64,000 nt of DNA from Piscicola geometra (lineage: Eukaryota > Annelida > Clitellata > Hirudinida > Piscicolidae): contig CALSEQ010000006.1 of assembly GCA_943735955.1 (NCBI GenBank), positions 1 through 64,000 on the forward strand, in the 5' to 3' direction. The notes under the pieces were generated by a model, which had not been told where the DNA came from, did not search any database, and saw nothing but the letters and a program-made list of their open reading frames with translations. Position 1 is the first letter of the stretch, and every line of letters begins with the position of its first letter. A program made the translations under genes and the position numbers. Positions 47,201 through 62,000 of this stretch are shown here, piece after piece.

Positions 47201-50200
47201 TGCATATTTACATATATTGCATATTTACATATATTGCATATTTACATATATTGCATATTTACATATATTGCATATTTACATATATTGCATATTTACATAT
47301 ATTGCGTATTTACATATATTGCATATTTACATATATTGCATATTTACATATATTGCATATTTACATATATTGCATATTTACATATATTGCATATTTACAT
47401 ATATTGCATATTTACATATATTGCATATTTACATATATTGCATATATACATATATTGCATATTTACATATATTGCATATTTACATATATTGCATATTTAC
47501 ATATATTGCATAATTACATATATTGCATATTTACATATATTGCATATTTACATATATTGCATATTTACATATATTGCATATTTACATATATTGCTTATTT
47601 ACATATATTGCATATTTACATATATTGCATATTTACATATATTGCATATTTACATATATTGCATATTTACATATATTGCATATTTACATATATTGCATAT
47701 TTACATATATTGCATATTTACATATATTGCATATTTACATGTATTGCATATTTACATATATTGCATATTTGCATATATTGCATATTTACATATATTGCAT
47801 ATTTACATATATTGCATATTTACATATATTGCATATTTACGTATATTGCATATTTACATGTATTGCATATTTACATATATTGCATATTTGCATATATTGC
47901 ATATTTACATATATTGCATATTTACATATATTGCATATTTACATATATTGCATATTTACATATATTGCATATTTAAGTATATTGCATATTTACATGTATT
48001 GCATATTTACATATATTGCATATTTGCATATATTGCATAGTCACATATATTGCATATTTACATATATTGCATATTTACATATATTGCATTTTAACATATA
48101 TTGCATATTTACATATATTGCATATTTACATACATTGCATATTTACATATATTGCATATTTACATATATTGCTTGTTTACATATATTGCATATTTACATA
48201 TATTGCATATTTACATATATTGCATATTTACATATATTGCATATTTACATATATTGCATATTTACATATATTGCATATTCACATATATTGCTTATTTACA
48301 TATATTGCATATTTACATATATTGCATATTTACATATATTGCATATTTACATATATTGCATATTTACATATATTGCATATTTACATATATTGCATATTTA
48401 CATATATTGCATATTTACATATATTGCATATTTACATATATTGCATATTTACATATATTGCATATTTACATATATTGCATATTTACATATATTGCATATT
48501 TACATATATTGCATATTTACATATATTGCATATTTACATATATTGCATATTTACATATATTGCATATTTACATATATTGCATATTTACATATATTGCATA
48601 TTTACATATATTGCATATTTACATGTATTGCATATTTACATATATTGCATATTTACATTTATTGCATATTTACATATATTGCATATTTACATATATTGCG
48701 TATTTACATATATTGCATATTTACATATATTGCATATTTACATATATTGCATATTTACATATATTGCATATTTACATATATTGCATATTTACATATATTG
48801 CATATTTACATATATTGCATATTTACATATATTGCATATTTACATATATTGCATATTTACATATATTGCATATTTACATATATTGCATATTTACATATAT
48901 TGCATATTTACATATATTGCATATATACATATATTGCATATTTACATATATTGCATATTTACATATATTGCATATTTACATATATTGCATAATTACATAT
49001 ATTGCATATTTACATATATTGCATATTTACATATATTGCATATTTACATATATTGCATATTTACATATATTGCTTATTTACATATATTGCATATTTACAT
49101 ATATTGCATATTTACATATATTGCATATTTACATATATTGCATATTTACATATATTGCATATTTACATATATTGCATATTTACATATATTGCATATTTAC
49201 ATATATTGCATATTTACATGTATTGCATATTTACATATATTGCATATTTGCATATATTGCATATTTACATATATTGCATATTTACATATATTGCATATTT
49301 ACATATATTGCATATTTACGTATATTGCATATTTACATGTATTGCATATTTACATATATTGCATATTTGCATATATTGCATATTTACATATATTGCATAT
49401 TTACATATATTGCATATTTACATATATTGCATATTTACATATATTGCATATTTAAGTATATTGCATATTTACATGTATTGCATATTTACATATATTGCAT
49501 ATTTGCATATATTGCATAGTCACATATATTGCATATTTACATATATTGCATATTTACATATATTGCATAGTTACATATATTGCATATTTACATATATTGC
49601 ATATTTACATATATTGCATATTTACATATTTTGCATATTTACATATATTGCATATTTACATATATTGCATATTTACATATATTGCATATTCACATATATT
49701 GCATATTTAAATATATTGCATATTTACATATATTGCATATTTACATATATTGCATATTTACATATATTGCATATTTACATATATTGCATATTTACATATA
49801 TTGCATATTTACATATATTGCATATTTACATATATTGCATATTTACATATATTGCATATTTACATATATTGCATATTTACATATATTGCATATTTACATA
49901 TATTGCATATTTACATATAATGCATATTTACATATATTGCATATTTACATATATTGCATATTTACATATATTGCATATTTACATATATTGCATATTTACA
50001 TATATTGCATATTTACATATATTGCATAATTACATATATTGCATATTTACATATATTGCATATTTAAATATATTGCATATTTACATATATTGCATATTTA
50101 CATATATTGCATATTTACATATATTGCATATTTACATATATTGCTTATTTACATATATTGCATATTTACATATATTGCATATTTACATATATTGCATATT

Positions 50201-51469
50201 TACATATATTGCATATTTACATATATTGCATATTTACATTTATTGCATATTTACATATATTGCATATTTACATATATTGCATATTTACATGTATTGCATA
50301 TTTACATATATTGCATATTTGCATATATTGCATATTTACATATATCGCATATTTACATATATTGCATATTTACATATATTGCATATTTACGTATAGTGCA
50401 TATTTACATGTATTGCATATTTACATATATTGCATATTTACATATATTGCATATTTACATATATTGCATATTTACATATATTGCATATTTACATATATTG
50501 CATATTTACATATATTGCATATTTACATATATTGCATATTTACATATATTGCTTATTTACATATATTGCATATTTACATATATTGCATAATTACATATAT
50601 TGCATATTTACATATATTGCATATTTACATATATTGCATATTTACATATATTGCATATTTACATATACTGCATATTTACATATATTGCATATTTACATAT
50701 ATTGCTTATTTACATATATTGCATATTTACATATATTGCATATTTACATATATTGCATATTTACATATAGTGCATATTTACATATATTGCATATTTACAT
50801 ATATTGCATATTTACATATATTGCATATTTACATATATTGCATATTTACATGTATTGCATATTTACATATATTGCATATTTGCATATATTGCATATTTAC
50901 ATATATTGCATATTTACATATATTGCATATTTACATATATTGCATATTTACGTATATTGCATATTTACATGTATTGCATATTTACATATATTGCATATTT
51001 GCATATATTGCATATTTACATATATTGCATATTTACATATAATGCATATTTACATATATTGCATATTTACATATATTGCATATTTACGTATATTGCATAT
51101 TTACATGTATTGCATATTTACATATATTGCATATTTGCATATATTGCATATTCACATATATTGCATATTTACATATATTGCATATTTACATATATTGCAT
51201 ATTTACATATATTGCATATTTACATATATTGCATTTTTACATATATTGCATATTTACATATATTGCATATTTACATATATTGCATATTTACATATATTGC
51301 ATATTTACATATATTGCATCTTTACATATATTGCATATTCACATATATTGCATATTTACATATATTGCATATTTACATATATTGCATATTTACATATATT
51401 GCATATTTACATATATTGCATATTTACATATATTGCATATTTACATATATTGCATATTTACATATATTG
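46721..51469 (+). repeat. Domain D: highly homogeneous 17-bp array
   Basis: Most monomers match the consensus exactly. From about 46,917 to 47,305 I see about 23 consecutive perfect copies, and long perfect runs also occur near 48,300-48,620 and 49,730-49,910. The few variants are GCGTATT, GCTTATT, ATATACAT, CATAATTAC, CATAGTCAC and the TACGTA cassette. Low diversity suggests recent expansion or conversion. Collapse or over-smoothing of reads during assembly would look the same. Confidence 0.75.
47500..50400 (+). repeat. 1,479-bp (87-monomer) higher-order repeat, two copies
   Basis: About 47.52-48.99 kb recurs at about 49.00-50.40 kb. GCATAGTCAC at 48035 matches 49514 exactly 1,479 bp later, and the TACGTA cassettes near 47,838 and 49,318 and the TTAAGTAT monomers near 47,974 and 49,453 match. 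Similarity weakens after about 49.56 kb. Confidence 0.8.
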
Positions 51470-51769
51470 CATATTAACATATATTGCATATTTACATTTA
51501 TTGCATATTTACATATATTGCATATTTACATATATTGCATATTTACATATATTGCGTTTTTACATATATTGCATATTAACATATATTGCTAATTTACATA
51601 TATTGCGTATTTACATATATTGCATAATTACATATATTGCATATTTACATATATTGCATATTTACATCTATTGCATATTTACATATATTGCATATTTACA
51701 TATATTGCATAATTACATATATTGCGTATTTACATATATTGCATATTTACATATATTGCATAATTACAT

Positions 51770-54700
51770 ATATTGCATATTTACATATATTGCATATTTA
51801 CATCTATTGCATATTTACATATATTGCATATTTACATATATTGCATATTTACATATATTGCATATTTACATATATTGCGTATTTACATATATTGCATATT
51901 TACATATATTGCATATTTACATATATTGCATATTTACATATACTGCATATTTACATATTTTGCATATTCACATATATTGCATATTTACATATATTGCATA
52001 TTTACATATATTACATATTTACATATATTGCATATTCACATATATTGCATATTTACATATATTGCATATTTACATGTATTGCATATTTACATATATTGCA
52101 TATTTACATATATTTCATATTTACATACATTTCATTTTTACATATATTGCATATTTACATATATTGCATATTAACATATATTGCATATTTACATTTATTG
52201 CATATTTACATATATTGCATATTTACATATATTGCATATTTACATATATTGCGTTTTTACATATATTGCATATTAACATATATTGCATATTTACATATAT
52301 TGCGTATTTACATATATTGCATACTTACATATATTGCATATTTACATATATTGCCTATTTACATATATTGCATATTTACATATATTGCATATTTACATAT
52401 ATTGCATATTTACATATATTGCATATTTACATATATTGCGTATTTACATATATTTCGTATTTACATATATTGCATATTTACATATATTGCATATTTATAT
52501 ATATTTCATATTAACATATATTGCATATTTACATATATTACATATTTACATATATTTCATATTTACATACATTTCATATTTACATATATTGCATATTTAC
52601 ATATATTGCATATTAACATATATTGCATATTTACATTTATTGCATATTTACATATATTGCATATTTACATATATTGCATATTTACATATATTGCATATTT
52701 ACATATATTGCATATTTACATATATTGCATATTCACATATATTGCATATTAACATATATTGCATATTTACATTTATTGCATATTTACATATATTGCATAT
52801 TTACATATATTGCATATTTAAATATATTGCGTTTTTACATATATTGCATATTAACATATATTGCATATTTACATATATTGCGTATTTACATATATTGCAT
52901 ACTTACATATATTGCATATTTACATATATTGCATATTTACATATATTGCATATTTACATATATTGCATATTTACATATATTGCATATTTACATATATTGC
53001 ATATTTACATATATTGCATATTTACATATATTGCGTATTTACATATATTACGTATTTACATATATTTCGTATTTACATATATTGCATATTTACATATATT
53101 GCATATTTATATATATTTCATATTAACATATATTGCATATTTACATATATTACATATTTACATATTTTTCATATTTACATACATTTCATATTTACATATA
53201 TTGCATATTTACATATATTGCATATTAACATATATTGCATATTTACATTTATTGCATATTTACATATATTGCATATTTACATATATTGCATATTTACATA
53301 TATTGCGTTTTTACATATATTGCATATTAACATATATTGCATATTTACATATATTGCGTATTTACATATATTGCATAATTACATATATTGCATATTTACA
53401 TATATTGCATATTTACATCTATTGCATATTTCATATATTGCATATTTACATATATTGCATATTTACATATATTGCATATTTACATATATTGCGTATTTAC
53501 ATATATTGCATATTTACATATATTGCATATTTACATATATTGCATATTTACATATACTGCATATTTACATATTTTGCATATTCACATATATTGCATATTT
53601 ACATATATTGCATATTTACATATATTACATATTTACATATATTGCATATTCACATATATTGCATATTTACATATATTGCATATTTACATGTATTGCATAT
53701 TTACATATATTGCATATTTACATATATTTCATATTTACATACATTTCATTTTTACATATATTGCATATTTACATATATTGCATATTAACATATATTGCAT
53801 ATTTACATTTATTGCATATTTACATATATTGCATATTTACATATATTGCATATTTACATATATTGCGTTTTTACATATATTGCATATTAACATATATTGC
53901 ATATTTACATATATTGCGTATTTACATATATTGCATACTTACATATATTGCATATTTACATATATTGCCTATTTACATATATTGCATATTTACATATATT
54001 GCATATTTACATATATTGCATATTTACATATATTGCATATTTACATATATTGCGTATTTACATATATTTCGTATTTACATATATTGCATATTTACATATA
54101 TTGCATATTTATATATATTTCATATTAACATATATTGCATATTTACATATATTACATATTTACATATATTTCATATTTACATACATTTCATATTTACATA
54201 TATTGCATATTTACATATATTGCATATTAACATATATTGCATATTTACATTTATTGCATATTTACATATATTGCATATTTACATATATTGCATATTTACA
54301 TATATTGCATATTTACATATATTGCATATTTACATATATTGCATATTCACATATATTGCATATTAACATATATTGCATATTTACATTTATTGCATATTTA
54401 CATATATTGCATATTTACATATATTGCATATTTAAATATATTGCGTTTTTACATATATTGCATATTAACATATATTGCATATTTACATATATTGCGTATT
54501 TACATATATTGCATACTTACATATATTGCATATTTACATATATTGCATATTTACATATATTGCATATTTACATATATTGCATATTTACATATATTGCATA
54601 TTTACATATATTGCATATTTACATATATTGCATATTTACATATATTGCGTATTTACATATATTACGTATTTACATATATTTCGTATTTACATATATTGCA

Positions 54701-56600
54701 TATTTACATATATTGCATATTTATATATATTTCATATTAACATATATTGCATATTTACATATATTACATATTTACATATTTTTCATATTTACATACATTT
54801 CATATTTACATATATTGCATATTTACATATATTGCATATTAACATATATTGCATATTTACATTTATTGCATATTTACATATATTGCATATTTACATATAT
54901 TGCATATTTACATATATTGCGTTTTTACATATATTGCATATTAACATATATTGCATATTTACATATATTGCGTATTTACATATATTGCATAATTACATAT
55001 ATTGCATATTTACATATATTGCATATTTACATCTATTGCATATTTACATATATTGCATATTTACATATATTGCATATTTACATATATTGCATATTTACAT
55101 ATATTGCGTATTTACATATATTGCATATTTACATATATTGCATATTTACATATATTGCATATTTACATATACTGCATATTTACATATTTTGCATATTCAC
55201 ATATATTGCATATTTACATATATTGCATATTTACATATATTACATATTTACATATATTGCATATTCACATATATTGCATATTTACATATATTGCATATTT
55301 ACATGTATTGCATATTTACATATATTGCATATTTACATATATTTCATATTTACATACATTTCATTTTTACATATATTGCATATTTACATATATTGCATAT
55401 TAACATATATTGCATATTTACATTTATTGCATATTTACATATATTGCATATTTACATATATTGCATATTTACATATATTGCGTTTTTACATATATTGCAT
55501 ATTAACATATATTGCATATTTACATATATTGCGTATTTACATATATTGCATACTTACATATATTGCATATTTACATATATTGCCTATTTACATATATTGC
55601 ATATTTACATATATTGCATATTTACATATATTGCATATTTACATATATTGCATATTTACATATATTGCGTATTTACATATATTTCGTATTTACATATATT
55701 GCATATTTACATATATTGCATATTTATATATATTTCATATTAACATATATTGCATATTTACATATATTACATATTTACATATATTTCATATTTACATACA
55801 TTTCATATTTACATATATTGCATATTTACATATATTGCATATTAACATATATTGCATATTTACATTTATTGCATATTTACATATATTGCATATTTACATA
55901 TATTGCATATTTACATATATTGCATATTTACATATATTGCATATTTACATGTATTGCATATTTACATATATTGCATATTTACATATATTTCATATTTACA
56001 TACATTTCATTTTTACATATATTGCATATTTACATATATTGCATATTAACATATATTGCATATTTACATTTATTGCATATTTACATATATTGCATATTTA
56101 CATATATTGCATATTTACATATATTGCGTTTTTACATATATTGCATATTAACATATATTGCATATTTACATATATTGCGTATTTACATATATTGCATAAT
56201 TACATATATTGCATATTTACATATATTGCATATTTACATCTATTGCATATTTACATATATTGCATATTTACATATATTGCATATTTACATATATTGCATA
56301 TTTACATATATTGCGTATTTACATATATTGCATATTTACATATATTGCATATTTACATATATTGCATATTTACATATACTGCATATTTACATATTTTGCA
56401 TATTCACATATATTGCATATTTACATATATTGCATATTTACATATATTACATATTTACATATATTGCATATTCACATATATTGCATATTTACATATATTG
56501 CATATTTACATGTATTGCATATTTACATATATTGCATATTTACATATATTTCATATTTACATACATTTCATTTTTACATATATTGCATATTTACATATAT
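51770..56600 (+). repeat. 1,615-bp (95-monomer) higher-order repeat, about three copies
   Basis: Copies begin near 51,773, 53,388 and 55,002. The GCGTTTTTAC spacings 578, 476 and 561 (34, 28 and 33 monomers) sum to 1,615 and occur twice in a row from 52251 to 55480, with one interval shortened to 560 by a single-base deletion. A further partial copy starts near 56,209, offset 1,207 bp (71 monomers). Confidence 0.85.
53425..53440 (+). repeat. 16-bp monomer CATATTTCATATATTG
   Basis: An A is missing from TTTACAT. It is the only register break that I found in domain C, and it is absent from the matching positions 1,615 bp on either side. Confidence 0.8.
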
Positions 56601-56899
56601 TGCATATTAACATATATTGCATATTTACATTTATTGCATATTTACATATATTGCATATTTACATAAATTGCATATTTACATATATTGCGTTTTTACATAT
56701 ATTGCATATTAACATATATTGCATATTTACATATATTGCGTATTTACATATATTGCATACTTACATATATTGCATATTTACATATATTGCCTATTTACAT
56801 ATATTGCATATTTACATATATTGCATATTTACATATATTGCATATTTACATATATTGCATATTTACATATATTGCGTATTTACATATATTTCGTATTTA

Positions 56900-59800
56900 C
56901 ATATATTGCATATTTACATATATTGCATATTTATATATATTTCATATTAACATATATTGCATATTTACATATATTACATATTTACATATATTTCATATTT
57001 ACATACATTTCATATTTACATATATTGCATATTTACATATATTGCATATTAACATATATTGCATATTTACATTTATTGCATATTTACATATATTGCATAT
57101 TTACATATATTGCATATTTACATATATTGCATATTTACATATATTGCATATTTACATGTATTGCATATTTACATATATTGCATATTTACATATATTTCAT
57201 ATTTACATACATTTCATTTTTACATATATTGCATATTTACATATATTGCATATTTACATATATTGCATATTAACATATATTGCATATTTACATTTATTGC
57301 ATATTTACATATATTGCATATTTACATATATTGCATATTTACATATATTGCGTTTTTACATATATTGCATATTAACATATATTGCATATTTACATATATT
57401 GCGTATTTACATATATTGCATACTTACATATATTGCATATTTACATATATTGCATATTTACATATATTGCATATTTACATATATTGCATATTTACATATA
57501 TTGCATATTTACATCTATTGCATATTTACATATATTGCATATTTACATATATTGCATATTTACATATATTGCGTATTTACATATATTGCATATTTACATA
57601 TATTGCAAATTTACTTATATTGCATATTAACATATTTTGCATATTTACATATATTGCGTATTTACATATATTGCATATTTAAATATATTGCGTATTAACA
57701 TATATTGCATATTTACATATATTGCATATTTACATATATTGCATATTTACATATATTGCATATTTACATATATCGCATATTTACATATATTGCATATTTA
57801 CATATATTGCGTATTTACATATATTGCATATTTACATATATTGCGTATTTACATATATTGCATATTTACATATATTGCATATTTACATATATTGCATATT
57901 TACATATATTGCATATTTACATATTTTGCATATTCACATATATTGCATATTTACATATATTGCATATTTACATATATTACATATTTACATATTTTGCATA
58001 TTCACATATATTGCATATTTACATATTTTGCATATTTACATGTATTGCATATTTACATATATTGCATATTTACATATATTGCGTTTTTACATATATTGCA
58101 TATTAACATATATTGCATATTTACATATATTGCGTATTTACATATATTGCATAATTACATATATTGCATATTTACATATATTGCATATTTACATCTATTG
58201 CATATTTACATATATTGCATATTTACATATATTGCATATTTACATATATTGCATATTTACATATATTGCGTATTTACATATATTGCATATTTACATATAT
58301 TGCATATTTACATATATTGCATATTTACATATACTGCATATTTACATATTTTGCATATTCACATATATTGCATATTTACATATATTGCATATTTACATAT
58401 ATTACATATTTACATATTTTGCATATTCACATATATTGCATATTTACATATATTGCATATTTACATGTATTGCATATTTACATATATTGCATATTTACAT
58501 ATATTTCATATTTACATACATTTCATTTTTACATATATTGCATATTTACATATATTGCATATTAACATATATTGCATATTTACATTTATTGCATATTTAC
58601 ATATATTGCATATTTACATATATTGCATATTTACATATATTGCGTTTTTACATATATTGCATATTAACATATATTGCATATTTACATATATTGCGTATTT
58701 ACATATATTGCATACTTACATATATTGCATATTTACATATATTGCCTATTTACATATATTGCATATTTACATATATTGCATATTTACATATATTGCATAT
58801 TTACATATATTGCATATTTACATATATTGCGTATTTACATATATTTCGTATTTACATATATTGCATATTTACATATATTGCATATTTATATATATTTCAT
58901 ATTAACATATATTGCATATTTACATATATTACATATTTACATATATTTCATATTTACATACATTTCATATTTACATATATTGCATATTTACATATATTGC
59001 ATATTTACATATATTGCATATTTACATATATTGCATATTTACATATATTGCGTATTTACATATATTGCATATTTACATATATTGCGTATTTACATATATT
59101 GCGTATTTACATATATTTCGTATTTACATATATTGCATATTTACATATATTGCATATTTATATATATTTCATATTAACATATATTGCATATTTACATATA
59201 TTACATATTTACATATATTTCATATTTACATACATTTCATATTTACATATATTGCATATTTACATATATTGCATATTAACATATATTGCATATTTACATT
59301 TATTGCATATTTACATATATTGCATATTTACATATATTGCATATTTACATATATTGCATATTTACATTTATTGCATATTTACATATATTGCATATTTACA
59401 TATATTGCATATTTACATATATTGCGTTTTTACATATATTGCATATTAACATATATTGCATATTTACATATATTGCGTATTTACATATATTGCATACTTA
59501 CATATATTGCATATTTACATATATTGCCTATTTACATATATTGCATATTTACATATATTGCATATTTACATATATTGCATATTTACATATATTGCATATT
59601 TACATATATTGCGTATTTACATATATTTCGTATTTACATATATTGCATATTTACATATATTGCATATTTATATATATTTCATATTTACATATATTGCATA
59701 TTTACATATATTGCATATTTACATATATTGCATATTTACATATATTGCATATTTACATATATTGCATATTTACATATATTGCATATTTACATATATCGCA

Positions 59801-62000
59801 TATTTACATATATTGCATATTTACATATATTGCGTATTTACATATATTGCATATTTACATATATTGCGTATTTACATATATTGCGTATTTACATATATTT
59901 CGTATTTACATATATTGCATATTTACATATATTGCATATTTATATATATTTCATATTAACATATATTGCATATTTACATATATTACATATTTACATATAT
60001 TTCATATTTACATACATTTCATATTTACATATATTGCATATTTACATATATTGCATATTAACATATATTGCATATTTACATTTATTGCATATTTACATAT
60101 ATTGCATATTTACATATATTGCATATTTACATATATTGCATATTTACATATATTGCATATTTACATGTATTGCATATTTACATATATTGCATATTTACAT
60201 ATATTTCATATTTACATACATTTCATTTTTACATATATTGCATATTTACATATATTGCATATTTACATATATTGCATATTAACATATATTGCATATTTAC
60301 ATTTATTGCATATTTACATATATTGCATATTTACATATATTGCATATTTACATATATTGCGTTTTTACATATATTGCATATTAACATATATTGCATATTT
60401 ACATATATTGCGTATTTACATATATTGCATACTTACATATATTGCATATTTACATATATTGCATATTTACATATATTGCATATTTACATATATTGCATAT
60501 TTACATATATTGCATATTTACATCTATTGCATATTTACATATATTGCATATTTACATATATTGCATATTTACATATATTGCGTATTTACATATATTGCAT
60601 ATTTACATATATTGCAAATTTACTTATATTGCATATTAACATATTTTGCATATTTACATATATTGCGTATTTACATATATTGCATATTTAAATATATTGC
60701 GTATTAACATATATTGCATATTTACATATATTGCATATTTACATATATTGCATATTTACATATATTGCATATTTACATATATCGCATATTTACATATATT
60801 GCATATTTACATATATTGCGTATTTACATATATTGCATATTTACATATATTGCGTATTTACATATATTGCATATTTACATATATTGCATATTTACATATA
60901 TTGCATATTTACATATATTGCATATTTACATATTTTGCATATTCACATATATTGCATATTTACATATATTGCATATTTACATATATTACATATTTACATA
61001 TTTTGCATATTCACATATATTGCATATTTACATATTTTGCATATTTACATGTATTGCATATTTACATATATTGCATATTTACATATATTGCGTTTTTACA
61101 TATATTGCATATTAACATATATTGCATATTTACATATATTGCGTATTTACATATATTGCATAATTACATATATTGCATATTTACATATATTGCATATTTA
61201 CATCTATTGCATATTTACATATATTGCATATTTACATATATTGCATATTTACATATATTGCATATTTACATATATTGCGTATTTACATATATTGCATATT
61301 TACATATATTGCATATTTACATATATTGCATATTTACATATACTGCATATTTACATATTTTGCATATTCACATATATTGCATATTTACATATATTGCATA
61401 TTTACATATATTACATATTTACATATTTTGCATATTCACATATATTGCATATTTACATATATTGCATATTTACATGTATTGCATATTTACATATATTGCA
61501 TATTTACATATATTTCATATTTACATACATTTCATTTTTACATATATTGCATATTTACATATATTGCATATTAACATATATTGCATATTTACATTTATTG
61601 CATATTTACATATATTGCATATTTACATATATTGCATATTTACATATATTGCGTTTTTACATATATTGCATATTAACATATATTGCATATTTACATATAT
61701 TGCGTATTTACATATATTGCATACTTACATATATTGCATATTTACATATATTGCCTATTTACATATATTGCATATTTACATATATTGCATATTTACATAT
61801 ATTGCATATTTACATATATTGCATATTTACATATATTGCGTATTTACATATATTTCGTATTTACATATATTGCATATTTACATATATTGCATATTTATAT
61901 ATATTTCATATTAACATATATTGCATATTTACATATATTACATATTTACATATATTTCATATTTACATACATTTCATATTTACATATATTGCATATTTAC
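56900..62000 (+). repeat. 3,009-bp (177-monomer) higher-order repeat, two copies
   Basis: About 56.9-58.98 kb recurs at about 59.9-61.99 kb with a constant offset of 3,009 bp. The GCGTTTTTAC markers 57350, 58081, 58642 match 60359, 61090, 61651 with identical spacings (731, 561). Private monomers such as GCAAATTTACTTATATTGC (near 57,605 and 60,614), ATATCGCAT (57,773 and 60,782) and GCGTATTAACAT (57,690 and 60,699) are shared. Confidence 0.9.

Larger units (their letters stand above)
3131..51145 (+). repeat. Four-monomer cassette TACGTA / ACATGT / consensus / ATTTGCAT, about 25 copies
   Basis: Successive monomers carry TTTACGTATATTG, then TTTACATGTATTG, then the consensus, then ATTTGCATATATTG. 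Copies begin near 3131, 3761, 4884, 5940, 6722, 25251, 26291, 26969, 30187, 30812, 32029, 34847, 35545, 36803, 38096, 40085, 41387, 42297, 43370, 44540, 44796, 45492, 46410, 47838, 49318, 50948 and 51085. Two copies near 47,974 and 49,453 have AAGTAT instead of ACGTAT. The cassette is missing from most of domain A (about 7-25 kb) and from domain C, where ACATGT monomers occur without their partners. It adds two perfect 6-bp palindromes and an octamer-like ATTTGCAT to an otherwise plain array. Confidence 0.8.

Noticed and set aside
44191..47976. Open reading frame of about 1,261 codons, and dozens of similar forward ORFs
   Set aside because: They are the translation of a stop-free 17-bp repeat with period 17 residues. 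Overlapping frames give the same peptide, start codons are arbitrary repeat positions, and ends coincide with 18-bp or variant monomers.
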